64,000 nt of DNA from Betaproteobacteria bacterium. GTDB lineage: Bacteria; Pseudomonadota; Gammaproteobacteria; Burkholderiales; Usitatibacteraceae. Made by a program: the position numbers and the translations under genes. The notes beneath the pieces are model-generated. The model was not told the DNA's origin and made no database searches. It saw only the letters and a list, made by a program, of their open reading frames with translations. Location: the NCBI GenBank assembly GCA_016708825.1, contig JADJEZ010000010.1:62001-126000 (forward strand), given 5' to 3'. This document shows positions 28,028-37,884 of this stretch, piece after piece; position 1 is the first letter of the stretch; every line of letters starts with the position of its first letter.

Positions 28028-29218
28028 GACGAGCCTCTGACGAGGCGCTCGGCCACGGAAACGCGATCCTCGGCGGCGAGCGGGCGGCTGCTGTGGACGA
28101 TGACGCGCTCGCCCTCCTTCAGGCCGGAGCGCACCTGCGTGAAGCCGTCGAGGGTCCCGACACCCGTCATGACCGGCCGGAATTCCGCCCTGCCCTCGCG
28201 AATCATCCACACGCCCGCCTGCGACCCGGCCCGCTTGATCGCCGCCGAGGGCACCGCAAGCGCGGCCTCGACCGCGGGAAGGCGAAGGGTGACTTCGGCG
28301 AGATCGCCTACCCGCGTCGCGGCGGGGAGTGACTCGAATACCACCTGGGCGATCCGCTCTTCCGTTACGGCGTCTCCCACCAGGTCCACCCGCTCCACGC
28401 GACCCGCTACGGCCTCGCCGGGCCGGGAGCGCAGGGTCACCTCGGCCGCGAGCCCGGCCGCCAGCCCGCCCGATCGCGCCTGGTCGATGCGGGTGCGCAC
28501 CCAGAGGCTCGCCGGGTCGATCACCTGGAGGACCATCTGCCCGGCGACGAGCGTCGTTCCCGGCTCCGCGAGGCGCGCGGCCACCACGCCGTCGACGGGG
28601 CTCGTGAAGCGCAGGTTCGCGCGTGCGGGCCAGGCCCGCGAGATCGGCATTCGCCCGCAACGTTTCCTGGCGGGCGGCGGCCAGCGCCGACTCGGCCGCG
28701 TGGCGGGCGGCCTGGGCCGCATTCGCTTCGTGGCGCCGGGCATCGGCCGCTTCCTGGCTCACGAACCCGGTGCGCCGCAGTTCCGCGTACCGGTCCGCAT
28801 TGGCCTGCGCCACCCGCGCGCGGCTCTGCGCCTCCTCCAGCGCGGACTGCGCGGCAAGCGCGTTCTGCGCCGCCCGCTCGGCGCCGGCCCGGCCGGCGGC
28901 CAGGCGATCCTCGAGGTCCACGGGCTCCATTTCGGCCAGCAGCTGGCCAGCTTTCACGCGGTCGCCCTGGTCGACGAGTACCCGCAGCACGCGACCCGGA
29001 GCCGTCGGCCCGATGTCGTAGGAACGCCTCGCCTCGACCGTGCCGATGCCGAAGAGGGAAGGCGCAAGCGTCCTCGCCTGGGCTTCCGCGAGGGTGACCT
29101 GCACGCGGGCGAGCGGCCCCTGGGTGGCGATCACCCACGCGAGACCCGCGACGACGGCCAGGCCGAATGCGGCCACTGCGAGGGAACGCCCGTGGGGGAA
29201 CTTCATCGTCATCTTCAT
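28024..29218 (-). CDS. HlyD/MacA-type periplasmic adaptor, interrupted by one frameshift
   Basis: An efflux membrane-fusion protein of about 397 residues. A single N-terminal membrane anchor (SLAVAAFGLAVVAGLAW) is followed by a biotinyl-lipoyl-like half (TAPGRVLRVLVDQGDRVKAG), a long coiled-coil hairpin rich in Ala and Glu, the second lipoyl half (FTSPVDGVVAARLAEPG) and beta-barrel domains. The frame shifts within 28618-28632 (one extra or two missing bases) between GLAR and ANLRF. ATG 29218 overlaps the tetR stop as ATGA, which fixes the start. It should connect the permease to an outer-membrane channel that is not encoded here. Confidence 0.87.
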
Positions 29219-29850
29219 CGGTGTGGTCCCCGGAAGCCGTCGAGCAGCAATGGAAAGAGGCGTCGCGCAGCGGCATTCATGCCCGCTTCGCCGCGGAAGA
29301 GCGTCGATTGCACCGCGAGCCCCTGCACCGTGCCGATGAAGAGGACCGCGGCGGCCTCCTCGTCGAGCGTTGCCGGGAGCAGCCCCGCGCGCTTGGCCTG
29401 CGCAAGCAATTCGCCGATGCGCTTGCGGTAGCCGCGCACGGCCTTGCGCACGCGGTCGCGGAACTCGGAATCGGCCGGGCGCTGCAGTTCGTGGAACAGG
29501 ATGCGCGGCACTCCCGGATGGCCGGATACGAACCGCACGTGGGCGAGGAATACCCGCTCGAGGACCTCGATCGGATCGCCACCGCCGCGAAAGGCATCGT
29601 CGACCACGGCTTCCAGCCGCTCCTCGACCCAGTCGAACACCGCCGACCACATGGCGAGCTTGTCCGGGAAATGCCGGAACAGCGCTCCGTTGGTCACGCC
29701 GACGCGATCGGCGATGGCCTGGGTGGTGATGCCTTCCGGGCCGCGCTCGCGCGCGAGCTCGACGACGGCGGCGACCACGTCGCGCCGGCGCTGCGGGGCG
29801 CTCGACCGCGTTCGCGGGCTTGCGGGCTTTTCGGTGACGGCGGCGACCAC
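29215..29850 (-). CDS. TetR/AcrR family transcriptional regulator
   Basis: A 211-residue repressor-type regulator. The N-terminal helix-turn-helix reads ITTQAIADRVGVTNGALFRHFPDKLAM, the hallmark TetR DNA-binding region; the C-terminal helical domain would bind an inducer, probably a substrate of the downstream pump. The GTG start at 29850 is preceded by GGAGGG. A near-perfect palindrome lies immediately upstream (29863-29890), so it very likely represses its own operon tetR-hlyD-permease-ATPase. Confidence 0.93.
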   Translation of the reverse strand: MVAAVTEKPASPRTRSSAPQRRRDVVAAVVELARERGPEGITTQAIADRVGVTNGALFRHFPDKLAMWSAVFDWVEERLEAVVDDAFRGGGDPIEVLERVFLAHVRFVSGHPGVPRILFHELQRPADSEFRDRVRKAVRGYRKRIGELLAQAKRAGLLPATLDEEAAAVLFIGTVQGLAVQSTLFRGEAGMNAAARRLFPLLLDGFRGPHR

Positions 29851-29862
29851 GGGAAACCCTCC

Positions 29863-29890
29863 GTAAGTAAGTAACTTGTTACTATCTTAC
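29863..29890. promoter_or_regulatory. Palindromic operator of the TetR-controlled efflux operon
   Basis: A 28-bp inverted repeat: GTAAGTAAGTAAC, two central bases TT, then GTTACTATCTTAC; 11 of 13 positions pair. It is AT-rich in a GC-rich neighbourhood and ends about 12 bp before the tetR start codon, over the place where the promoter or transcription start should be. The size fits two half-sites for a TetR dimer (or a pair of dimers). Confidence 0.8.
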
Positions 29891-29933
29891 GCGCGCAGCC
29901 GGACGCTGGCAAGGCCCTGCTGCTGCAGGGAGC

Positions 29934-31072
29934 CTACGGCTTCGCGTTCGCGGGCGCCCGCCAGTCGCGAAAGACGTCCAGGTCGAAGCCGTCGGGGTAG
30001 AAGAGGTAGCCCGGCTTGTGCCCCGGCGTGTCGGTCACGCCGTACTGCCAGATGATCTTCTTCGTCGCTCGGTCGATCACCACCACGCGATGGCGCAGGT
30101 CGTCGGCCACGAGGATGTCCCGGTGCCCGGCAACTCGCGGGCGAGCGAAGGGTGGTCGAGCATGGCCTCGCCCTGCCGGACGTCGTATTGCCAGAGCACC
30201 TTGCGCGTCGCGGGGTCGAAGATCACCACGCGCCCCGGCTTCCAGAAATCCGCCACGATCACATGCCTGCCGTCGACGGTCGGGAAGGCGTCGGAGGGGT
30301 AGCGGATGCCGGGCGCCTTCACGCTCCAGACGACCTTGCCTTCACGGGTGATCCGCGTGATCCAGGCGTCCCGGATCTCGGAGACGAGGATGTCCCCATT
30401 CTCCAGAGGCGTGGCGCCGTTCGGGTAGGCGAGGCGCGACGGAGGGTCGTGCCGGCAGTCGCCGGGCTTGCCCCACTGCGTCGCGATGGCGTTCGCCTTC
30501 GGATCGATGATGAGCACGCGGCAATTGCGGATGTCCGCGGTCAGGAACTTCCCGTCGGAAAGCAGGTGCGCGTCGTCGGGATAGTTGAGGTAGCCGGGCG
30601 CCGACCCCTTCTTTTCCGGCACGCCGTAGGTCCAGGTGATCTCGCGCTTCTCGTAGTCGACGATGTGGACGTCGTAGTTGTCCTCCTCGCTCACGGCGAG
30701 AAGCCTGCCGTCCTCCGAGAAGTTCACGTCCTCGTTGCCGCTGTAGACGGTGAGGTTCGGCGTCGGGAATTCCCAGACGATGCGCTTGTCGGGCGTCACC
30801 TCGATCAGCCGGTTGTTGCGCCGGTCGGCGATGAGGATGGGAAACGGCAGGGGCTTGCCCCACGAGGCCACGGGCGACTTGCGGTTGCCGGAGACAGGCG
30901 GGATAGCGGGAAGGACGACGCCGCTCGAGACGACACCGGCGCCCTTGGGATCGTCCACCGAGCCCTTCACCAGTTCCGCGGGAGGCGAGGCGAAGGCGAC
31001 GGCGGCCGCGACGAGAAAGGCGGCGGGTGGCGAACCCCGCAGGAAAGCCGCGATTGCCCGAGTCGATCCCAT
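29934..31072 (-). CDS. Secreted beta-propeller protein (PQQ/NHL-like), interrupted by one frameshift
   Basis: About 379 residues once corrected. A hydrophobic N-terminal segment ending near AAVAFASPP suggests export. The rest is a series of propeller-like blades such as ILIADRRNNRLIEVTPDKR, with repeated patterns I-D-P-x-(T)-x-x-I/V-x-W-x-(Y/F). At 30126-30128 one C too few (G on the coding strand) breaks the frame within ARELPG; the next frame continues HRDILVADDLRHRVVVID and ends with LDVFRDWRAPANAKP at 29936. Similar proteins are related to BamB or arylsulfotransferase-like propellers; function unknown. It lies between the efflux operon and pntB, on the same strand. Confidence 0.76.
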
Positions 31073-31149
31073 GTCCCGAGCCTAGGGCGGCCGCGATGGT
31101 GAGGATTGATCCCGGGCAAGAAGCGTGCGACTTCGCGGTCGCGACGCCT

Positions 31150-31171
31150 CCCGCCGGGGAAGGCCGGCGGG
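31150..31171 (-). terminator. GC-rich hairpin downstream of pntB
   Basis: Eight paired bases (CCCGCCGG with CCGGCGGG) around a 6-base loop, starting 11 bp past the pntB stop. No T-tract follows, so termination is not certain; an mRNA 3'-end stabiliser is the alternative. Confidence 0.4.
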
Positions 31172-31181
31172 AAAGGCCCGG

Positions 31182-32591
31182 CTACCTCTTCAATTCCACC
31201 AGGACCTCGTCCAGCATCTTCTTCGCGTCGCCGAAGAGCATGCGGTTGTTGTCCTTGTAGAAGAGCGGGTTGTCGACGCCGGCATAGCCCGAGGCCATGG
31301 AGCGCTTCATCACGATGGAAGTCCTCGCCTTCCAGACCTCGAGCACCGGCATGCCCGCGATGGGGCTCGCGGGATCCTCCTGCGCAGCCGGGTTCACGAT
31401 GTCGTTGGCGCCGATGACCATGGAGACATCCGTCTCCGGGAAGTCCTCGTTGATCTCGTCCATTTCCATCACGATGTCGTAGGGCACCTTGGCCTCGGCC
31501 AGGAGCACGTTCATGTGCCCCGGCATGCGGCCGGCCACCGGGTGGATGCCGAAGCGGACGTTGACCCCTTTCTCGCGCAGGTGCTTCGTGATCTCGAAGA
31601 CGGTGTGCTGCGCCTGCGCCACCGCCATGCCGTAGCCGGGCACGATGATGACGTTCTTCGCGTCGCGCAGCAGCTCGGCGGTTTCGGCCGCCGCGATGGG
31701 GGTCACTTCCCCGGCGGGCTCGCCGTCGCCCTTCGCGGCCGGGGCGCCGCCACCGGTTCCGAAGCCCCCCGCGATGACGCTGATGAAGTTGCGGTTCATC
31801 GCGCGGCACATGATGTAGGAGAGGATCGCGCCCGAGGAGCCGACCAGGGCGCCGGTGACGATGAGGAGGTCGTTGGACAGCATGAACCCCGTGGCCGCTG
31901 CCGCCCAGCCAGAGTAGCTGTTGAGCATGGAAACCACGACCGGCATGTCCGCGCCGCCGATGGCCATCACCATGTGAATGCCGAAGAGGAGCGCGATCAC
32001 CGTCATCACGATGAGCGGCGTCATGCCCGAGGCGATGTCGGGCGCCAGCACGAACTGGCGGCCGAACCAGAGGACGAGGAGCAGGCCCGAGAGGTTCAAC
32101 CAGTGGCGCCCCGGCAGCAGCAGGGGCTTGCCGCCGATTTTCCCGGAGAGCTTTCCGAAGGCGATCACGGACCCGGAGAAGGTCACCGCCCCGATGAGGA
32201 TCCCCACGTAGATCTCGATCTCGTGGATCGTCTTCTCGGCGCCGGTGAGTACGATCGAGGTGTCGATGTAGCTCGCGAAGCCCACGAGGCAGGCGGCGAG
32301 ACCCACGAGGCTGTGCATGATCGCGACCAGCTCGGGCATCTGCGTCATCTGCACCTTGCGCGCGGCGTAGAGGCCGACCGCGCCCCCCACGACCATGGCA
32401 CCGACGATCCAGGGAATGCCGGCGGCCGTGACGCGCGGGCCGAAGACCGTCGCGAGCACCGCGATGGCCATGCCGATGACGCCGTAGAGATTCCCGCGGC
32501 GCGAGGTCTCGGGGTTCGAGAGGCCGCCCAGGCTCAGGATGAAGAGGATGGTGGCGCCGATATAGGCGGCGGTGACGAGGCTCGGTGACAT
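31182..32591 (-). CDS. pntB: NAD(P) transhydrogenase subunit beta
   Basis: A 469-residue proton-translocating transhydrogenase beta subunit, which with PntA couples hydride transfer between NADH and NADP+ to the proton gradient at the inner membrane. The first half has about nine membrane helices; domain III begins near residue 290 and binds NADP(H) with VIIVPGYGMAVAQAQ and VGANDIVNPAA-like VIGANDIVNPAAQ. The C-terminus DNNRMLFGDAKKMLDEV is conserved. It follows pntA by 15 bp in one operon. Confidence 0.96.
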   Translation of the reverse strand: MSPSLVTAAYIGATILFILSLGGLSNPETSRRGNLYGVIGMAIAVLATVFGPRVTAAGIPWIVGAMVVGGAVGLYAARKVQMTQMPELVAIMHSLVGLAACLVGFASYIDTSIVLTGAEKTIHEIEIYVGILIGAVTFSGSVIAFGKLSGKIGGKPLLLPGRHWLNLSGLLLVLWFGRQFVLAPDIASGMTPLIVMTVIALLFGIHMVMAIGGADMPVVVSMLNSYSGWAAAATGFMLSNDLLIVTGALVGSSGAILSYIMCRAMNRNFISVIAGGFGTGGGAPAAKGDGEPAGEVTPIAAAETAELLRDAKNVIIVPGYGMAVAQAQHTVFEITKHLREKGVNVRFGIHPVAGRMPGHMNVLLAEAKVPYDIVMEMDEINEDFPETDVSMVIGANDIVNPAAQEDPASPIAGMPVLEVWKARTSIVMKRSMASGYAGVDNPLFYKDNNRMLFGDAKKMLDEVLVELKR

Positions 32592-32606
32592 GGTTTCGCT
32601 CCCCGT

Positions 32607-34188
32607 CTACTTGCGGAACATCGCCAGCATGCGACGCGTCACCGCGAAGCCGCCGAACATGTTGATGGTGGTGAGGGCGATGCCGACGATGGCGACCCAG
32701 CGGATGATCTCGTCCGGCCGGCCGCCGCCGGATTCGGGCGGAGCGATCTGCACCAGCGCGCCGATGGCGATGATGCTGGAGATGGCGTTGGTCACGCTCA
32801 TCAGCGGCGTGTGCAGCGCGGGCGTGACGTTCCACACCACCATGTAGCCCACGAAGCAGGCCAGCACGAAGACGGTGAAGTGGCCGAGGAAGGCCGCCGG
32901 GGCGTAGAGGCCCACGAGCAGGAACAGAAGCGCGCCGACGCCGAACACGGTCGCGAGGCTGCCCGCCGACATGGGCTCTCCCGCACCATGGCCGTGCCCG
33001 CCCTGCTTCGTCACCGGAGCGGCTGCTGCCGGCTTCGGTTTCGCGGCCGGAAGGTTCGGGGGGGGCGGCGGCCAGGTGATGCCACCGTCCTTGATCACGG
33101 TCAGGCCACGGATGGCGTCATCTTCCATGTTCACATCGATGATGCCGTCCTTGGTCTTGCACAGCTCCTCGGCGAGACGGAACAGGTTGCTGGCGTACAT
33201 CGTCGAGGACTGCTTGGCCAGGCGGCTGGGCAGGTCGGTGTAGCCGATGATGGTCACGCCGTGCTTCACCACCGCCTGGCCGGGCTCGGTCAGCTCGCAG
33301 TTGCCGCCCTGCTCGGCCGCCATGTCGACGATCACGCTGCCCGCCTTCATGCTCTTCACCATCTCGGCGGAAATCAGCTTCCGGCGCGGGCTTGCCGGGA
33401 ATAAGCGCGGTGGTGATGATGATGTCCACCTCGCTCGCCTGCTTGGCGTACATCGCGCGCTGGGCCTGCTGGAACCCCTCGCTCATGACCTTGGCGTACC
33501 CGCCGCCGCCGCCGCCCTCCTCCTCGTAATCGACCTTCACGAACTCGCCGCCCAGGGACTTCACCTGGTCGGCGACCTCGGCGCGCGTGTCGTTGGCGCG
33601 CACGATGGCGCCCAGGCCGACGGCGGTGCCGATCGCCGCGAGTCCCGCCACACCGGCCCCCGCGATGAATACCTTGGCCGGCGGCACCTTTCCCGCGGCC
33701 GTGATCTGGCCGTTGAAGAAGCGGCCGAAGGCGTTGGCGGCCTCGATCACGGCCCGGTAGCCGCTGATGCCGGCCATCGAAGTCAGCGCGTCCATCTTCT
33801 GGGCGCGGCTCAACATGCGCGGCAGCGAGTCGATCGCGAGCACCGTGACCTTCCTCGCCGCCAGCTGCTGCATCAGGTCGGGGTTCTGCGCAGGCCAGAC
33901 GAAGCTCACGAGCGTCTGGCCTTCGCGAACCAGCGCGACCTCATCGGCGCCGGGCGCACGCACCTTGAAAACGATGTCCGCCTTCGACCACAGGGTGGCG
34001 GCGTCGGGCGCGATCTCCGCGCCGGCGGCGCGGTAGGTGTCGTCGCCGAAGTTCGCCGCATCGCCGGCGCCGGCTTCCACCAGGACGCCGAATCCCAGCT
34101 TCTTCAGCTTCTCCACCACCTCAGGCACGGTGGCGACGCGCTTTTCGCCGGCGAAGGTCTCCCGCGGCACTCCAATCAGCAACGGCAT
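32607..34188 (-). CDS. pntA: NAD(P) transhydrogenase subunit alpha, interrupted by one frameshift
   Basis: The alpha subunit, about 526 residues. Domain I binds NAD(H) and shows IGVPRETFAGEKRVATVPE at the start and GAGVAGLAAIGTA in the Rossmann segment. At 33381-33382 one extra C (G on the coding strand) breaks the frame within PGKPAP; removing it restores KLISAEMVKSMKAG, and the protein continues through AEQGGNCELT to a Pro/Ala/Lys linker and a membrane domain of three to four helices (LATVFGVGALLFLLVG). Thus both domains are fused in one gene, as in E. coli, rather than split as in Rhodospirillum. First gene of the pntA-pntB operon. Confidence 0.93.
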
Positions 34189-34246
34189 GTCAGATTCCCC
34201 AGGTTTGAAGGTGTTCGCAACGGTGCAAGGATACCGAAGTCATCGA

Positions 34247-35824
34247 TCATTCCCACTCGATGGTGGCCGGCGGCTTGCCGGACACGTCGTAGACGACCCG
34301 GTTGATGCCCCGCACCTCGTTGATGATGCGGTTGGAGACGCGCCCGAGCAGGTCGTAGGGCAGATGCGCCCAGTGCGCGGTCATGAAATCCGTGGTCTCG
34401 ACCGCGCGCAGCGCCACCACGTGCTCGTAGGTGCGCCCGTCGCCCATCACGCCCACCGAGCGCACGGGCAGGAACACCGTGAAGGCCTGGGCCACCTTGT
34501 CGTACCAGGGCGTGCCGTCCGGTGATTTCGTGTTGCGCAGCTCCTCGATGAAGATCGCGTCGGCGCGCTGCAGCAGCGCCGCGTATTCCGCCTTCACCTC
34601 TCCCAGGATGCGTACGCCCAGGCCCGGTCCCGGGAACGGGTGGCGGTACACCATGTCGCGCGGCAACCCCAGCTCGAGGCCGAGGGCGCGCACCTCGTCC
34701 TTGAAGAGCTCGCGCAGCGGCTCGAGGAGCTTCAGGTGCAGCGACTCGGGCAGCCCGCCCACGTTGTGGTGCGACTTGATGGTGACGGCCTTCTTGGTCT
34801 TGGCGCCGGCCGACTCGATCACGTCCGGGTAGATCGTGCCCTGCGCGAGCCACTTCGCCTTTGGCAGCGCCTTCGCCTCGCGCTGGAACGCCTCCACGAA
34901 GAGCCGGCCGATGATGCGCCGCTTCTGCTCGGGGTCGGCCACGCCGGCGAGTTCCCGGAAAAACTCGGGGCCGGCGTTCACCCGGTCGACCTTCACGCCC
35001 ATGTGCTGGGCGAAGGTGTCCATGACCTGGTCGCCCTCGTCCAGGCGCAACAGCCCCGTGTCCACGAAGATGCAGGTGAGCTGGTCGCCGATCGCCTTGT
35101 GGATCAGCGCCGCGGCGACCGCCGAATCCACGCCGCCGGAAAGCCCGAGGATCACATCCTCGCCGCCCACCTGCTCGCGGATCTTCGCGATCGCCTGCGG
35201 CGCGAACTCCGGCATGTTCCAGTGCCGGTCGCAGCCGCAGATCTCGTGCACGAAACGCGCGTAGATCGCGCGCCCCTGCGTCGTGTGAGTGACCTCGGGG
35301 TGGAACTGCACGGCGTAGAAGTGCCGCGCCTCGTCGAACATGCCGGCAACGGGGCAGGCCTCGTTGGAAGCCATGACGGAGAAACCGGGCGGCAGCTTCG
35401 TGACCTTGTCGCCGTGGCTCATCCACACGTCGAGGAGCCCGTGGCCTTCGCCGTTCACGCGGTCCTGGATCCCGTCGAGCAACTTCGAGTGCCCGCGCGC
35501 GCGCACCTCGGCATAGCCGAACTCGCGCACCTTGCCGGACTCGACCTCGCCGCCGAGCTGCGACGCCATCGTCTGCATGCCGTAGCAGATGCCCAGCACC
35601 GGAACGCCCGCGCGGAACACGTACGGGTCGGCGGCCGGCGCAGCCTCCCCGATCACCGAGGCATGGCTCCCCGACAGGATGATTCCCCTGGGCGCGTACT
35701 CGCGGATGAAGCGCTCGTCCACGTCGTGCTCGTGGAGTTCGCAGTAGACGCCGGCTTCCCGGATGCGCCGCGCAATGAGCTGCGTGACCTGCGATCCGAA
35801 GTCGAGGATGAGGATCTTGTCCAT
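34247..35824 (-). CDS. guaA: GMP synthase (glutamine-hydrolysing)
   Basis: A complete 525-residue enzyme converting XMP to GMP. The class I amidotransferase half has the nucleophile Cys in GICYGMQTM and the His-Glu pair in QFHPEVTHT; the synthetase half carries the P-loop GLSGGVDSAVAAA and the C-terminal dimerisation motif FPGPGLGVRI, ending in PPATIEWE. ATG 35824 is the normal start (MDKILILDFGSQ); the same frame is open far upstream but that is antisense shadow of other genes. It follows guaB after 68 bp on the same strand, the usual guaBA order. Confidence 0.97.
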   Translation of the reverse strand: MDKILILDFGSQVTQLIARRIREAGVYCELHEHDVDERFIREYAPRGIILSGSHASVIGEAAPAADPYVFRAGVPVLGICYGMQTMASQLGGEVESGKVREFGYAEVRARGHSKLLDGIQDRVNGEGHGLLDVWMSHGDKVTKLPPGFSVMASNEACPVAGMFDEARHFYAVQFHPEVTHTTQGRAIYARFVHEICGCDRHWNMPEFAPQAIAKIREQVGGEDVILGLSGGVDSAVAAALIHKAIGDQLTCIFVDTGLLRLDEGDQVMDTFAQHMGVKVDRVNAGPEFFRELAGVADPEQKRRIIGRLFVEAFQREAKALPKAKWLAQGTIYPDVIESAGAKTKKAVTIKSHHNVGGLPESLHLKLLEPLRELFKDEVRALGLELGLPRDMVYRHPFPGPGLGVRILGEVKAEYAALLQRADAIFIEELRNTKSPDGTPWYDKVAQAFTVFLPVRSVGVMGDGRTYEHVVALRAVETTDFMTAHWAHLPYDLLGRVSNRIINEVRGINRVVYDVSGKPPATIEWE

Positions 35825-35892
35825 GGAGTGCCGCCCGTCAGTGACCTGGCGTCGCGGGGCGACGGCCGGGGATGCGCGCCGCGAAGCGCCGG

Positions 35893-37353
35893 CTATTCGA
35901 TCTGGTAATTGGGCGCTTCCTTCGTGATCTTCACGTCGTGGACGTGGGATTCGCGCATGCCCGCCGCCGTGATCTCGACGAACTCGGCGCGCGAGCGCAT
36001 CTCCTCTATGGACCGGCAGCCGGTGTACCCCATGCTCGCGCGCAGCCCGCCCATCAGCTGGTGGACGATGGCGGTCACCGGCCCCTTGTACGGCAGGCGC
36101 CCCTCGACGCCCTCCGGGACCAGCTTGTCTGCGTTCATGTCGCCTTCCTGGAAGTAGCGGTCGCTCGAGCCCTTCTGCATCGCCGCAAGCGATCCCATGC
36201 CGCGGTAGGACTTGTACGAACGGCCCTGGTAGAGCTCGATCTCGCCGGGGGCTTCCTCGGTGCCGGCGAAGAGGCTGCCCAGCATCACGCTCGAGGCGCC
36301 CGCCGCGATGGCTTTCGCCACGTCGCCGGAGAAGCGGATGCCGCCGTCGGCGATGCAGGGGATGCCCGTGCCCTCCAGCGCCGCTGCGACGTTCTGGATG
36401 GCGGTGATCTGCGGCACGCCCACGCCGGCCACGACGCGCGTGGTGCAGATCGAACCCGGCCCGATGCCCACCTTCACGCCGTCGGCGCCGTTGTCGACGA
36501 GCGCTTTCGCGCCCTCGCGCGTGGCGATGTTGCCGCCGATCACCTGGACCTGCGGATACTGGCGCTTCACCCACTGCACGCGGTCGAGCACGCCCTGGGA
36601 ATGCCCGTGCGCGGTGTCGACGACGATCACGTCCACGCCGGCCTCCACCAGCCGCTCCACGCGATCCTCCGTCCCCTCGCCCACGCCGACCGCGGCGCCG
36701 GCGCGAAGCCTGCCCTGCAGGTCCTTGCTCGCATTCGGGTGCTCGGACGACTTGAGGATGTCCTTCACGGTCATCAGGCCGCAGAGTTGCCAGTCGTCGT
36801 TGATCACCAGCACGCGCTCGAGGCGATGGCGATGCATGAGCGCCTTGGCCTCGTCGAGGCTGGCGCCCTCCTTCACCGTCACGAGCTTTCCGCGCGGCGT
36901 CATGATGTTCTTCACCGGCTGGTCGAGATTGGTCTCGAAGCGCAGGTCGCGGTTGGTGACGATGCCCACCACGCGGCCCTTGTCCAGGACCGGGAGCCCT
37001 GAAATGCGGTGCTTGCGGGTGATCTCCAGGACGTCGCGCACCGACATCTTCGGCGTGACGGTGATCGGCTCCTTCACGACGCCGCTCTCGAAGCGCTTGA
37101 CCTTGGCGACCTCGTCGGCCTGGGCCTCCGGCGTCATGTTCTTGTGCAGGATGCCGATACCGCCCTCCTGGGCGAGGGCAATGGCGAGCCGCGACTCCGT
37201 CACCGTGTCCATGGCGGCGGAGAGCAGGGGAATGTTCAGCGTGATCGACCCGGTGAGGCGGGAGGTAAGGCTGACTTCGCGGGGAAGGACGGTCGAATGG
37301 GCGGGGACGAGGAGAACGTCGTCGAACGTGAGCGCTTTCTGGATGACCCGCAT
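35893..37353 (-). CDS. guaB: IMP dehydrogenase
   Basis: A 486-residue IMPDH, the first committed step of GMP synthesis (IMP to XMP with NAD+). The TIM barrel is interrupted near residues 95-205 by two CBS domains (ITVTPKMSVRDVLEITRKH onward). The catalytic Cys lies in GPGSICTTRVVAGVG and the flap Arg-Tyr in YKSYRGMGSL. Length is standard. It forms the operon guaB-guaA and has a good -10 box (TATAAT) 27 bp upstream of ATG 37353. Confidence 0.97.
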   Translation of the reverse strand: MRVIQKALTFDDVLLVPAHSTVLPREVSLTSRLTGSITLNIPLLSAAMDTVTESRLAIALAQEGGIGILHKNMTPEAQADEVAKVKRFESGVVKEPITVTPKMSVRDVLEITRKHRISGLPVLDKGRVVGIVTNRDLRFETNLDQPVKNIMTPRGKLVTVKEGASLDEAKALMHRHRLERVLVINDDWQLCGLMTVKDILKSSEHPNASKDLQGRLRAGAAVGVGEGTEDRVERLVEAGVDVIVVDTAHGHSQGVLDRVQWVKRQYPQVQVIGGNIATREGAKALVDNGADGVKVGIGPGSICTTRVVAGVGVPQITAIQNVAAALEGTGIPCIADGGIRFSGDVAKAIAAGASSVMLGSLFAGTEEAPGEIELYQGRSYKSYRGMGSLAAMQKGSSDRYFQEGDMNADKLVPEGVEGRLPYKGPVTAIVHQLMGGLRASMGYTGCRSIEEMRSRAEFVEITAAGMRESHVHDVKITKEAPNYQIE

Positions 37354-37379
37354 GCTCTTCGGCCTTTCTACAAAAGGAA

Positions 37380-37409
37380 ATTATACCGGTGCCCTTCCCC
37401 TCCCAACAA
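37380..37409 (-). promoter_or_regulatory. Candidate promoter of guaBA
   Basis: Minus-strand -35 TTGTTG at 37404-37409 and -10 TATAAT at 37380-37385, 18 bp apart. The -10 is perfect and sits 27 bp before the guaB ATG. The divergent lipoprotein gene starts 62 bp away and would be served by another promoter (TTGACG at about 37435). Confidence 0.55.
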
Positions 37410-37470
37410 TCGCGACTCCCGGCGAGGGTCTCGATTGACGCTGCGGTAGATTCTCGGTAAGGTTCTGTAA

Positions 37471-37884
37471 ATGCTTGAAAGATCACGGATTTGGGGTAAG
37501 GTACCGCAGGCGCTCGCAGGGACGCTCCTGGCGGCCGGGCTTGCGGCGTGCGCAACCCCCGAGCCGGCGGAGCTTGCGCCGGCGGTGGCTGCCCCCGAAG
37601 CGAACGCCGCGGTCGTGAAACCGCCCGCGGATCCGCACGCGCTTGTGGAGCAATCCCGTGCGCTCCTCGCACAGGCGGAAACGGACATCCTTAGGGCCCG
37701 CGCACGCAGGGCGCTCTGGAGCAAGGCATGGGAATCCCTGGTCGGCGCACGCGCAAGCTTCGCCCGGGGCGATCACGCCGGCTCGATCCGGCTCGCTGGC
37801 CGCGCGAGCGAACTCGCGCGGCTTGGCCTCGAACAACTGGCCTACCCGGCCGTGCAGCAGAACGCGACAAGGAGTCCACCATGA
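37471..37884 (+). CDS. Small lipoprotein, possibly DUF4398-like
   Basis: A 137-residue protein with a basic N-terminus, a hydrophobic stretch and the lipobox LAAC (Cys at about residue 27), so the mature protein should be lipid-anchored in the cell envelope. The rest is Ala-rich and helical (EQSRALLAQAETDILRARA), resembling DUF4398-type lipoproteins, but the match is loose and no function can be given. Its stop overlaps the next gene as ATGA. It runs divergent from guaB; a possible -35 TTGACG lies upstream. Confidence 0.7.
   Translation: MLERSRIWGKVPQALAGTLLAAGLAACATPEPAELAPAVAAPEANAAVVKPPADPHALVEQSRALLAQAETDILRARARRALWSKAWESLVGARASFARGDHAGSIRLAGRASELARLGLEQLAYPAVQQNATRSPP

Noticed and set aside
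35825..37672. Upstream extension of the guaA frame
   Set aside because: It is a shadow of guaB and the lipoprotein region; guaA begins with the standard MDKILILDFGSQ at 35824.
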